64,000 nt of DNA from Desulfovibrio sp. (GTDB lineage: Bacteria; Desulfobacterota; Desulfovibrionia; Desulfovibrionales; Desulfovibrionaceae): contig JAFXOX010000034.1 of assembly GCA_017528345.1 (NCBI GenBank), forward strand, positions 1-64,000. Reading direction: 5' to 3'. Below, piece by piece: positions 42,557-50,567 of the stretch (the first letter of the stretch is position 1; every line of letters starts with the position of its first letter). Made by a program: the position numbers and the translations under genes. The notes under the pieces were generated by a model. The model made no database searches. It was not told the DNA's origin and saw only the letters and a program-made list of their open reading frames with translations.

Positions 42557-43696
42557 ATGTCCCAGAAAGCTTTCCCCATGCAGCCAGATCTCTTGCGTCA
42601 AGCTCCGCAAACACGCCTCACAGCGCTTCCGGCAAATGGCATAGAAGCGCGCGTGCTCGAGCTTTTAGAGGACAAGGCGCCTGTTGTCCTTGTGACTATT
42701 GTCCACAGTGAGGGGTCAGCGCCACGGCATGCCGGAACACGCGCCTTGCAAACCCATGAGGGCTTTCATGGTACTGTGGGAGGCGGCATTCTTGAAGCCA
42801 AGGCCATGCAGTGCGCACGCGACTGCCTTGGCAAGCGCAGATCCTGTGAGGCAAGCTTTCACCTTGAGGCGAATAACCCGGCAAGCGACATGATCTGCGG
42901 TGGCAGCATGCGTATTTTCTGTGAGTACCTTGATCAGAAGCATAAGGACGACTTTGCCAAAGCAGTTGCCGCTCTGCAGAACGGTCAAAACGGCGCTTGG
43001 CTTGTGATAGGCCAGAGGTCGCAGCAGCAGGAGGCAAGTCTTGAATTTGCCCGCAGTCTCATCTTTTCTGTTTCTGACCTGCCAAAGCGGCTACCAGAGG
43101 ATATGTCAGCAAAAATCCGCGCCTGTCTGATCAATCAGGTGCATGGGCCTACCTTTTTCACCTCTGAAGACATTTACGTCTACCTTGAGCCACTTAGCCT
43201 GCCACCTGTACTTGTGCTGCTCGGAGGCGGTCATGTGGCTTTGGAAGTGGCAAGCCTCGCCCATGCCTGCGGATTTGTGGTGGATGTTGTCGATGACCGC
43301 AAAGAATTTGCCAATGCCGAGCGTTTCCCCATGGCCAGACATTGTCGCGTGCTGCCGGCATTCTCTGGTCTGCGTGAGGAACTTGCCATCGGCCCCGGAC
43401 ACTTTGTGGCCATTATGACGCGCGGTCATGCCTATGATCAGTCTTGCCTTGAGCAGGTTCTGCAAAGCCCTGCCTGCTACATTGGCATGATCGGGAGCAA
43501 GAAAAAAAAGACGCAGGTCTTTGAGGCACTTCAAAAAAAAGGCGTAGCTTCCGAGCGCCTCAAAAGCGTTTTTTGCCCCATAGGACTTGCCATCAAAGCT
43601 GAGAGTCCCCAGCAGATCGCCGTTTCCATTGTTGCTGAACTTCTGGCTGTCAAAGGCAAGGTTGAGCCGTGGTGCTCGGCGCTCAGTAAAAGCTGA
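42557..43696 (+). CDS. XdhC-family aldehyde oxidoreductase maturation factor
   Basis: 379 residues. N-terminal XdhC/CoxI domain (VTIVHSEGSAPRHAGTRAL, HGTVGGGILEAKAM, MICGGSMRIFCEYL with the family Cys) and C-terminal Rossmann XdhC_C domain (VLVLLGGGHVALEVASLAHACGF, VVDDRKEFANAERFP, IMTRGHAYDQ, YIGMIGSKKKK). XdhC proteins bind the Mo cofactor, help sulfurate it and insert it into xanthine-dehydrogenase-type enzymes; Mop is the obvious client here. ATG 42557 has GGAGGG at 5 bases; the 11-codon extension is rejected. It stands 2.7 kb after the accessory operon, separated by the protease pair, which looks inserted. Confidence 0.93.
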   Translation: MSQKAFPMQPDLLRQAPQTRLTALPANGIEARVLELLEDKAPVVLVTIVHSEGSAPRHAGTRALQTHEGFHGTVGGGILEAKAMQCARDCLGKRRSCEASFHLEANNPASDMICGGSMRIFCEYLDQKHKDDFAKAVAALQNGQNGAWLVIGQRSQQQEASLEFARSLIFSVSDLPKRLPEDMSAKIRACLINQVHGPTFFTSEDIYVYLEPLSLPPVLVLLGGGHVALEVASLAHACGFVVDVVDDRKEFANAERFPMARHCRVLPAFSGLREELAIGPGHFVAIMTRGHAYDQSCLEQVLQSPACYIGMIGSKKKKTQVFEALQKKGVASERLKSVFCPIGLAIKAESPQQIAVSIVAELLAVKGKVEPWCSALSKS

Positions 43697-43798
43697 TTTC
43701 AGCTCACTTTTTACGCAAAATGGGTGACGAAGATTCTGCGTGGTTCTTTTCCGCTTTGTGCCAGGCCCCAAAAGTTGTCTCCTAGTAAGGAAGTTTGT

Positions 43799-44200
43799 AT
43801 GCGAAAATTCTGCCTTACACTCCTTGCGGCCTTTTCGCTGATTTTCATTTCCCAGCCAGCCTCAAGCGATCACAGGCCGCCCCCTTCTCACGGCAATGTC
43901 AAGGTTCCACCTTCCAAGCCTCATCATGACGTAACGCCTCAGCCAGGACACCGCTCAGGAAACGATCTCAACCGGCACATGACACCGGACCACAAGCAAG
44001 GTCACAGGGCGCCGCCTCCGCCCAATCACAAGCAGGGTCACAGACCTCCGCCCCCACCAGACCACAAGCAGGGCCACAGGCCTCCGCCTCCGCCTGATCA
44101 CAGACAGGGCCACAGGCCGCCACCTCCGCCTGACCACAAGCAAGGCCACAGGCCTCCGCCTCCGCCGGACAGGCCTCACGATGGCATTCACCACAGGTAA
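43799..44200 (+). CDS. Secreted His/Pro-rich repeat protein
   Basis: 133 residues: a signal peptide (KFCLTLLAAFSLIFISQPASS), a short His/Pro-rich stretch, then five tandem 12-residue units of the form DHKQGHRPPPPP (first unit APPPP, second NHKQ) and a final DRPHDGIHHR. AAGGAAG precedes ATG 43799. The high His content suggests periplasmic binding of Ni, Zn, Cu or similar ions; the poly-proline rods suggest an extended protein. No enzyme fold. It follows xdhC by 100 bases, but a link to molybdenum enzyme maturation is speculative. Confidence 0.75.
   Translation: MRKFCLTLLAAFSLIFISQPASSDHRPPPSHGNVKVPPSKPHHDVTPQPGHRSGNDLNRHMTPDHKQGHRAPPPPNHKQGHRPPPPPDHKQGHRPPPPPDHRQGHRPPPPPDHKQGHRPPPPPDRPHDGIHHR
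43988..44167 (+). repeat. Five tandem 36-bp coding repeats
   Basis: Five in-frame 36-base units encoding the DHKQGHRPPPPP-type motif, nearly identical at base level. A substrate for slippage, so copy number may vary between strains. Confidence 0.85.
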
Positions 44201-44285
44201 CCTTTTTTCACATGCTGTGAGCCATTGAGACATATTCCCAATGCTCGCCATTTTTCAGCCTTTTCAGGCCATATTTGCCAAAATA

Positions 44286-44326
44286 AAGATGGTGCACGGC
44301 TCCTTTAAAAGCACGTGCACCATCTT
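44286..44326. terminator. Bidirectional terminator
   Basis: AAGATGGTGCACG (44286-44298) and CGTGCACCATCTT (44314-44326) pair perfectly over 13 bases, with A-rich and T-rich flanks, between convergent genes. Confidence 0.85.
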
Positions 44327-44366
44327 CTCTTTCAAAAACAAATGCTATCTGAGACCTGCATCACGC

Positions 44367-44948
44367 CTAGATGCTTATCTTGGCGCCAAGAAGTTTTGCA
44401 AAGTTGGCCACAAGAGCCGGGTGGGCGGGCCAGGCAGCTGCTGTGACAAGGTTGCCGTCGACCACAGCGTCAGAAAGAGTGGCATTTGCGTCCTGCCACT
44501 GGGCTTTGGCGTCCACAACATCAGGTTTTACGGCAGGATAGGCTGTGCAGTGGCGACCATTCAGCACACCGGCACTCACAAGAATCTGTGGCCCATGACA
44601 AATGGCAGCTATGGGTTTTTTGGCGGCATCAAATTCGCGTACAATTTCCAGCACCCTGGGATTGAGTCGAAGGTATTCAGGTGCGCGTCCTCCAGGCACG
44701 TAAAGACCTGCGTAGTCAGCGACCTTGACCGTCTCGAAGTCCGCGTTGATGGCAAAATTGTGGCCGCGTTTCTCAGAATAGGTCTGATCGCCTTCAAAAT
44801 CGTGAATAGCTGTGCGAACAACATCTCCCGGTTTTTTCCCCGGGCAGACGGCATCCACTTCATAGCCCAGCATCAAAAGCATCTGAAAAGGTACCATCAC
44901 CTCGTAATCTTCCACATAGTCGCCAGCAAGCACAAGAATCTTCTTCAT
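44367..44948 (-). CDS. DJ-1/PfpI family protein
   Basis: 193 residues. Glutamine-amidotransferase-like fold: [23 protein letters not shown] with the conserved Glu, [18 protein letters not shown], and the nucleophile elbow [14 protein letters not shown] with the reactive Cys. Members act as glyoxalase III/deglycase-like stress proteins or peptidases. It could deal with reactive aldehydes in a cell that handles them heavily, but that is inference. ATG 44948 begins MKKILVLAG; the 34 upstream codons include leader-element copy 5. Transcribed away from hdrC. Confidence 0.88.
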   Translation of the reverse strand: MKKILVLAGDYVEDYEVMVPFQMLLMLGYEVDAVCPGKKPGDVVRTAIHDFEGDQTYSEKRGHNFAINADFETVKVADYAGLYVPGGRAPEYLRLNPRVLEIVREFDAAKKPIAAICHGPQILVSAGVLNGRHCTAYPAVKPDVVDAKAQWQDANATLSDAVVDGNLVTAAAWPAHPALVANFAKLLGAKISI

Positions 44949-44999
44949 GTTTTTTCGGCTCACTCCTGCCTTGGCAGAAGCGGGAACAGCCGCCTCCCA
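44946..44999 (-). repeat. Dispersed leader element, copy 5 (upstream of the DJ-1 gene)
   Basis: Starts TGGGAGGCGGCTGTTCCCG at 44999 and ends GAGCCGAAAAAACATG at the DJ-1 start codon. In the shared frame it reads [18 protein letters not shown], in frame with the DJ-1 start. Slightly shorter and more diverged than the other copies, but with the same order of blocks. Confidence 0.45.
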
Positions 45000-45617
45000 A
45001 CTTTTCCCATTGTTTACGGCCTGATGCGCCTGCAACCCTGCATAGCCCATACAGGCCTCAAAAAACCCACTGTGCTTTCAGTTTGCCTGATTTTCGGCAC
45101 GTGTGCAACGTCTCAAAAGCCTCTCCTGTGGCGTAAATTGAGATTTTTTTGGGCAAAAGGCCTCTCTCTGCGCATTGTCTTGGCACTTTTCTGCGTGCTT
45201 AACCCCACAAATGCTGTCGCCCAACACACTCTCAAAAAGCATCCGAAAAGCTCAGAGATATACGGCGCATCGCTAGAATTTCCTTGCCTTTCTGCCTTTC
45301 CTGCCGCAAACTGCTCCCTGGCGGCCAGGCAAGCCGTGTCAGCCTGTGGAAAAATACGAAAACCTGAGTGAAGATGTCCTGATATGCAGACGTCCCTTTC
45401 CCGCGAGTGTGAAAAGTTACCCTGCAAAAACCACGCGCATATTCCTCTGAACAGACCAGATTCCGCAGGAACCCGCCTATGGTGCGGCTCTCCAGGACCG
45501 CACGCTTGAGAAATTCCCCGTGAGACGGGGATTCTAAAGACAAAGAGACTGTTTTGCGCCACGTTCTCCCTGCATCTGAGTTGCCATCAGATGCCTTGCC
45601 GACAACTGATTCACCAT
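45000..45617. other. Divergent intergenic region before the hdr-flx operon
   Basis: About 620 bases flanked by two outward-facing leader elements. Contains two adjacent hairpins: GTGCGG/CCGCAC (45482-45503) and ATTCCCCGT/ACGGGGATT (45513-45533). Open frames on both strands look like shadows; no gene recognised. Likely houses the operon promoter. Confidence 0.4.
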
Positions 45618-45677
45618 ATGGAGGCAGCGTTCCCGCCCCGACCTTCACAACGGGCTATCCACGCTGAATATTCGATG
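45618..45677 (+). repeat. Dispersed leader element, copy 4 (upstream of hdrC)
   Basis: Starts ATGGAGGCAGCGTTCCCG and ends GCTGAATATTCGATG; the last ATG (45675) is the likely hdrC start. Reads MEAAFPPRPSQRAIHAEYSM in frame with hdrC, so an N-terminally extended HdrC starting at 45618 is also possible. The first 20 bases match the mop copy almost exactly. Confidence 0.6.
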
Positions 45678-46271
45678 AACGAGACCATTCGCCTCTCAAA
45701 ATCCTCTTCTCCAGGCGTCGCAGCTTCCCCAAGTTTTAGCCAGGAAGTTGCGAGCACAAGCAAGCAGCCCATCCATACCTGTTATCAGTGCGGTAACTGC
45801 TCTGCAGGCTGTCCGGCAGCCTTTGCCTATGATCTGCAGGTCAATCAAATCATGCGCGCCGTCCAGCTCAATCAAAAAGATCTGGTCTACAGGGCCAAAA
45901 GCCTCTGGCTGTGTCTCGGCTGTGCCACCTGTTCCCTACGCTGTCCCAACAATATTGACGTGGCCTGTGTCATGGAGACTCTACGCCATATGGCACGAGC
46001 TGAGAAAAAGGCCACCGTGCCTGTTGTTGAAAAATTCTGGCTCTCCTTCCTGAACATGATTCGCACCTTTGGTCGCTCGTATGAAATCGGCACCATGGTA
46101 CTCTTCATGCTCAGAAGCCTGCGTCTGACAACGGATGTGGATCTGGCTCCTCAGGCTCTTGTCAAGCGTAAGCTTGGGCTTCTGCCGCACACCCATCAGG
46201 GCCGGGAGGCCGTTGGCCGTATTTTCACACGCTTTCACGAGTTGCAATGCAAAGCACGGGAGGGTCGGTAA
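45675..46271 (+). CDS. hdrC: Heterodisulfide reductase subunit C-like protein
   Basis: 198 residues. Two [4Fe-4S] motifs, CYQCGNCSAGCP (about residue 37) and CLGCATCSLRCPNN (about residue 80), followed by a helical C-terminal part (MVLFMLRSLRLTTDVDLAPQALVKRKLGLLP) as in HdrC. Passes electrons to HdrB within HdrABC. Start at ATG 45675; the longer in-frame start at 45618 lies inside the leader element. Its stop overlaps the hdrB start (TAATG). First gene of hdrCBA-flx. Confidence 0.92.
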   Translation: MNETIRLSKSSSPGVAASPSFSQEVASTSKQPIHTCYQCGNCSAGCPAAFAYDLQVNQIMRAVQLNQKDLVYRAKSLWLCLGCATCSLRCPNNIDVACVMETLRHMARAEKKATVPVVEKFWLSFLNMIRTFGRSYEIGTMVLFMLRSLRLTTDVDLAPQALVKRKLGLLPHTHQGREAVGRIFTRFHELQCKAREGR

Positions 46272-47161
46272 TGCATCTTGCCTATTTTCCTGGCTGTTCC
46301 GCCAAAGGATCCTCCCTGGACTATGAGCTCTCAACGCAGGCCGTACTCAACGCGCTTGGCATCACAGTCTGGGAGATTGACGACTGGAACTGCTGCGGCT
46401 CAACGCCTGCCCATGCCGTCAGTACTGAGCTTTCCTCGGCACTCTGTGCCCGCAACCTCGATCTTGCGGCCAAAGCCGGAGCTGATCAGCTGCTTACCCC
46501 CTGTCCAAGCTGTCTTTCCAATTTCAGGGCCACAGCCAAACGACTCGAAGACCCTGATTTCCGGGAAAAGGTCAATGCGCTGCTCGATACCCCCTGCGCC
46601 GAGACGCTTCCGCCGACAAGCTCCGTTCTCCAGGCCATCGGCGAGCTTGTGGACTGTGAGACACTTGCCAAGAAAGCCACCATATCCCTCAAGGGTCTCA
46701 AACTTGTCGCCTACTATGGCTGTCTGATGAGCCGGCCACCCGAGCTCATGCACTTTGAAGACCCGGAAAACCCCATGCTTATTGAGCGCATGCTCGAGGC
46801 TCTGGGTGCCGAGATGCTCGACTTTCCCCTGAAAACAGCCTGCTGTGGCGCAGCCTTTGGCATTCCCAAGCGGCCTTTGACCGCGCAAAACAGCGGACGC
46901 ATTCTTGAACTTGCGGCCAATCTCGGGGCTGACGCCATTGTCACCTGCTGTCCGCTCTGTCAGATGAATCTCGATCTCAGACAGGCCCAGGCAGAGAAGG
47001 CCATGGGCCGGCACTTTGGTCTGCCTGTGCCCTACTTCACCCAAATCCTGGGTCTTGCCCTTGGCATTGCGCCCCAGGATCTTGGTCTGGCCAAACTCGT
47101 TGTGCCCATGGATGCTCTTCTTCCCAAACTCGCCCCCAAGACCTCTGCCCCTAACGCGTAG
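46271..47161 (+). CDS. hdrB: Heterodisulfide reductase subunit B-like protein
   Basis: 296 residues. Two CCG domains: FPGCSAKG...NCCGSTP...PCPSC and YYGCLMSRP...ACCGAAFG...CCPLC. In methanogen HdrB these bind the non-cubane [4Fe-4S] clusters that reduce the heterodisulfide. In this bacterium the disulfide substrate is unknown; DsrC has been proposed in sulfate reducers. One-base overlap with hdrC and 8 bases before hdrA. Confidence 0.94.
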   Translation: MHLAYFPGCSAKGSSLDYELSTQAVLNALGITVWEIDDWNCCGSTPAHAVSTELSSALCARNLDLAAKAGADQLLTPCPSCLSNFRATAKRLEDPDFREKVNALLDTPCAETLPPTSSVLQAIGELVDCETLAKKATISLKGLKLVAYYGCLMSRPPELMHFEDPENPMLIERMLEALGAEMLDFPLKTACCGAAFGIPKRPLTAQNSGRILELAANLGADAIVTCCPLCQMNLDLRQAQAEKAMGRHFGLPVPYFTQILGLALGIAPQDLGLAKLVVPMDALLPKLAPKTSAPNA

Positions 47162-47169
47162 GAGTCACG

Positions 47170-49131
47170 ATGAGAATCGGCGTTTTCATCTGCCATTGCG
47201 GCAGCAATATCGCCGGCACGGTGGACTGTGCCCGTGTGGCCAGTCTAGCCGCCGGCTATCCTGATGTCGTCTATGCCACATACCCCATGTACACCTGTGC
47301 CGAACCCGGTCAGGCGGCCATTGAGCAGGCTATTCACGAGCACCGTCTGGACGGTGTGGTTGTTGCCTCATGTTCGCCGCGTATGCATGAGCCCACCTTC
47401 CGCAAGACCGTGGAACGGGCTGGCCTCAATCCCTACATGTTTGAAATGGCCAATATCCGCGAGCACGTCTCCTGGATCGGGCGGGATATAGAGGCCAATA
47501 CCCACAAGGCAGCTGAGCTCGTCCTGCTCGCCGTGGAAAAACTCAGACGCAACCGCCCCCTCTACAGCCGGGAATTTCCGGTAACGCGGCGTGTGCTGAT
47601 TATCGGCGGAGGTGTTGCGGGCATTCAGGCGGCGCTCGACTGTGCCGAAGGCGGCATCCCTGTGGTTTTGGTGGAACGCGAGGCAACCATTGGCGGAAAA
47701 ATGGCCAAGCTCGACAAAACCTTTCCCACAGTGGACTGTTCAGCCTGTATTCTCGGGCCCAAGATGGTCGATGTAGCCCAGCACCCGCTTATCACTCTCT
47801 ATGCCCATGCCGAAGTTGAAGAGATTTCCGGCTATGTGGGCAATTTTTCCGTCAAAATCCGAAAGCGTGCGACCTATGTGGACTGGAGCAAATGCACAGG
47901 CTGCGGCACCTGCATGGAAAAATGCCCCTCCAAAAAAGCCACAGACCGCTTCAATGAAGGCATTGCCACAACCACGGCCATCACCATCGCCTTTCCCCAG
48001 GCCATTCCCAAGAAAGCGGTCATTGCTAAAGACTTCTGCCGGCAGCTTTCCGGCAAAAAATGCGGCGTCTGTGCCAAGGTCTGCCCCACAGGGGCCATTG
48101 ACTATGACATGCAGGACACCTTTGTCACCGAAAACGTAGGCAGCATTGTGGCCGCCACAGGCTATGATCTCATGGACTGGACAGTCTATGGCCAGTACGG
48201 ACACGGCCGCTACCCGGATGTCATAAGCTCCCTTGCCTATGAGCGTCTGATGAATGCCTCAGGTCCTACCGAGGGCCATATTCTCAGACCTTCCGACGGC
48301 CGCGAGCCAAAAAGCATCGTCTTTGTGCAATGTGTGGGTTCCAGGGATCCCTCCCTCAACCGTCCCTACTGCTCGGGCTTCTGCTGTATGTACACGGCCA
48401 AGCAGGCCATTCTGACCAAGGACCATATTCCTGACTCGCAGTCCTATGTCTTCTATATGGATATCCGCGCCCCCGGCAAAATGTACGACGAATTCACGCG
48501 CAGAGCCCAGGAGGAGTACGGTACCCAGTATATCCGAGGCCGCGTCTCCCAGATCTTTCCCAATGGCAAAGGTCAGCTCACGGTCATGGGGATGGATACG
48601 CTGTTAGGAAAGCCTGTGGAAATCACCGCAGATCTTGTGGTGCTCGCCGTGGGCATTGAGGCCAGTCGCGGTGCCCGCGAACTTGCTGAAAAGCTGCGCA
48701 TTTCCTATGACGCCTACGGCTTTTTCATGGAAAGCCATGTCAAGCTCAAGCCTGTGGAAACCAATACAGCAGGTGTTTTTCTGGCAGGAGTCTGTCAGGG
48801 CGCCAAGGATATTCCGGCCTCCGTGGCCCAGGGTTCTGCGGCAGCGGCCAAGGTGCTGACACTTTTTGCGCGTGACTGCCTTGCAAGCAACCCGCAAATC
48901 GCCCATGTGGACAATAAGCGCTGTGTTGGCTGCGGCAAATGCGTACGCTGCTGTCCGTTTGGGGCCATTTCCACCTGCACGGTACGCGGCGAGGAAAAGG
49001 CCGAGGTTATTGAAACCATGTGTCAAGGCTGCGGGCTTTGCACAGCCACTTGTCCCCAGGGCGCCATTCAGCTCGCCCACGCAACCGATGATCAGATTCT
49101 TGCCGAGGTAGACGCCCTATGCCAGATATAG
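47170..49131 (+). CDS. hdrA: Heterodisulfide reductase subunit A-like flavoprotein
   Basis: 653 residues, the electron-bifurcating type of subunit. FAD-binding RRVLIIGGGVAGIQAALDCAEGGIPVVLVERE near residue 140 and a conserved FPTVDCSACILGPKM segment. Ferredoxin-like inserts: CTGCGTCMEKCP and CGVCAKVCPTGAI mid-protein, CVGCGKCVRCCPFGAI and CQGCGLCTATCPQGAI at the C terminus. The N-terminal domain (IGVFICHCGSNIAGTVDC) has its own Cys set. TAGGAGT precedes the ATG. Overlaps the next gene by 13 bases. Expected to split NADH electrons, arriving through FlxA-D, between ferredoxin and HdrBC. Confidence 0.95.
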   Translation: MRIGVFICHCGSNIAGTVDCARVASLAAGYPDVVYATYPMYTCAEPGQAAIEQAIHEHRLDGVVVASCSPRMHEPTFRKTVERAGLNPYMFEMANIREHVSWIGRDIEANTHKAAELVLLAVEKLRRNRPLYSREFPVTRRVLIIGGGVAGIQAALDCAEGGIPVVLVEREATIGGKMAKLDKTFPTVDCSACILGPKMVDVAQHPLITLYAHAEVEEISGYVGNFSVKIRKRATYVDWSKCTGCGTCMEKCPSKKATDRFNEGIATTTAITIAFPQAIPKKAVIAKDFCRQLSGKKCGVCAKVCPTGAIDYDMQDTFVTENVGSIVAATGYDLMDWTVYGQYGHGRYPDVISSLAYERLMNASGPTEGHILRPSDGREPKSIVFVQCVGSRDPSLNRPYCSGFCCMYTAKQAILTKDHIPDSQSYVFYMDIRAPGKMYDEFTRRAQEEYGTQYIRGRVSQIFPNGKGQLTVMGMDTLLGKPVEITADLVVLAVGIEASRGARELAEKLRISYDAYGFFMESHVKLKPVETNTAGVFLAGVCQGAKDIPASVAQGSAAAAKVLTLFARDCLASNPQIAHVDNKRCVGCGKCVRCCPFGAISTCTVRGEEKAEVIETMCQGCGLCTATCPQGAIQLAHATDDQILAEVDALCQI

Positions 49132-50567
49132 CCAAAACAGAACGGAGAATTGTGGGCTTTCTCTGTAACTGGTGTTCCTATGGTGGCGCCGATACCGCAG
49201 GAGTTGCCCGCGCAAATCAGCCCACGGACCTGCGCATCATCAGAGTTCCCTGTTCGGGCAGGGTCAATCCCCTCTTTGTGGTTAGAGCTCTGCTGCATGG
49301 CGCTGACGGAGTTCTTGTCTCAGGCTGCCACCCCAGAGACTGCCACTACAGCACAGGCAATTTCTATGCACGCAGACGCCTTGAGCTGCTCAAGCACTTT
49401 CTGCCAATCCTGGGTATTGATCCTGCGCGTTTTGCCTATACCTGGGTTTCCGCCTCGGAAGGGCAGCGCTGGCAACACGTCGTCACCCGCTTTACCGAGG
49501 AAATTCACGCTCTTGAGCCTGCGCCGCACTTTGAAGAGCTTGAGCCACTCTATCTTTCACAAAGGCAAAGCACAGAGCCCAAGCGTCCCTTTATGCCCCA
49601 GCCCCCGGATCTTCTCGCAAAACTCAAAGAAGAAATCCGCACGCATCTGCCAGAGCTTGACTGTGTGCTTGGCTGGCAAAAGGGGCGCGATGCGCTGCAC
49701 GCTGTGCCCTTCTTTCTGCGCCAGGAAGAAGATCTTGAGCGCCTCAGCCTAGATGCCACCTGCCACAATTCTCTCGTGCGCTATCTGCCGGAATACAAGG
49801 GCAAAAAAGTGGGCATCATTGTCCGCGGCTGCGAATCCCGCGCGCTTGTGGAGCTTTTGCAGGAAGGGCTGATTGCCCGCGAAGATCTTCATATCTTTGC
49901 CATTCCCTGCCACGGTCTGCTTGATGTGGCGCGTCTTGAAGAGGAGCTTGGCCGCTATCAGCATCTTGAAAACCTTGTTATCGAACAGGATAGTCTGCGC
50001 ATAACCGTTGACGGCAAAGAGCGCAGTTTTTCCCCTCAGGCCTTCCTGCGCAGCACCTGTCTTGGCTGTGCAAGTGATGAACCGGTTCTCGCAGACACGT
50101 GTCTGGGAAGCTTTACCGCAGGAGAATCTACCCCGGTCACTGCGCCAGAGCTTGCCCTGCTTGACGGTCTCAATCTCACAGAGCGTCTGCGTTTCTGGCG
50201 CGGCGTCATGGATCGCTGCATCCGCTGCTACAGCTGCCGCAACAGCTGCCCCATGTGTGTCTGTCACGACCACTGCATTGCCGAGTCCAGACAGCCACAC
50301 TGGCAAAGTGCCGAGCATTCCGTGACCGAGAAATTTTTCTTTCAGATTATCCATGCTCTGCATCTGGCCGGTCGTTGCACAGGCTGCGGAGAATGTCAGA
50401 CCAACTGTCCTGTGGGCATTCCTATTTTTGCCCTGCGAGCCCACCTCAACCGGGTCATCGCCGAACTCTTTTCAGGCTACCAGGCAGGACGCGATGCCCA
50501 GGCTGTACCTCCACTTCTGAGCTATATGGTTGACGAGGCGAATATCCAAGAGAGGGAGTGGCAATGA
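49119..50567 (+). CDS. Fused FlxD-FlxC: MvhD-like domain plus iron-sulfur FrhB/ferredoxin-type domain
   Basis: 482 residues. Residues 1-140 are an MvhD-like delta subunit (GFLCNWCSYGGADTAGVARANQP, RVPCSGRVNPLFVVRALLHGADGVLVSGCHPRDCHY), the adapter docking to HdrA. The remainder resembles the FlxC/FrhB-type subunit: VGIIVRGCESRALVELLQEG, AIPCHGLLD, CLGCASDEPV, then two 4Fe-4S motifs CIRCYSCRNSCPMCVC and CTGCGECQTNCPVG. In Desulfovibrio vulgaris flxC and flxD are, as I recall, separate genes, so a fusion is notable. Starts 13 bases inside hdrA; its end overlaps flxB by ATGA. Linker at residues 150-180 (LYLSQRQSTEPKRPFMPQ). Confidence 0.85.
   Translation: MPDIAKTERRIVGFLCNWCSYGGADTAGVARANQPTDLRIIRVPCSGRVNPLFVVRALLHGADGVLVSGCHPRDCHYSTGNFYARRRLELLKHFLPILGIDPARFAYTWVSASEGQRWQHVVTRFTEEIHALEPAPHFEELEPLYLSQRQSTEPKRPFMPQPPDLLAKLKEEIRTHLPELDCVLGWQKGRDALHAVPFFLRQEEDLERLSLDATCHNSLVRYLPEYKGKKVGIIVRGCESRALVELLQEGLIAREDLHIFAIPCHGLLDVARLEEELGRYQHLENLVIEQDSLRITVDGKERSFSPQAFLRSTCLGCASDEPVLADTCLGSFTAGESTPVTAPELALLDGLNLTERLRFWRGVMDRCIRCYSCRNSCPMCVCHDHCIAESRQPHWQSAEHSVTEKFFFQIIHALHLAGRCTGCGECQTNCPVGIPIFALRAHLNRVIAELFSGYQAGRDAQAVPPLLSYMVDEANIQEREWQ

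Noticed and set aside
43988..44167. CRISPR-like array
   Set aside because: Repeats are directly adjacent with no spacers and encode an in-frame peptide repeat.
45181..45195. Sigma-54-like -24/-12 element TGGCAC...TGC upstream of hdrC
   Set aside because: The spacing between GG and GC is one base short and the site is about 490 bases from the start codon, with no activator site visible.
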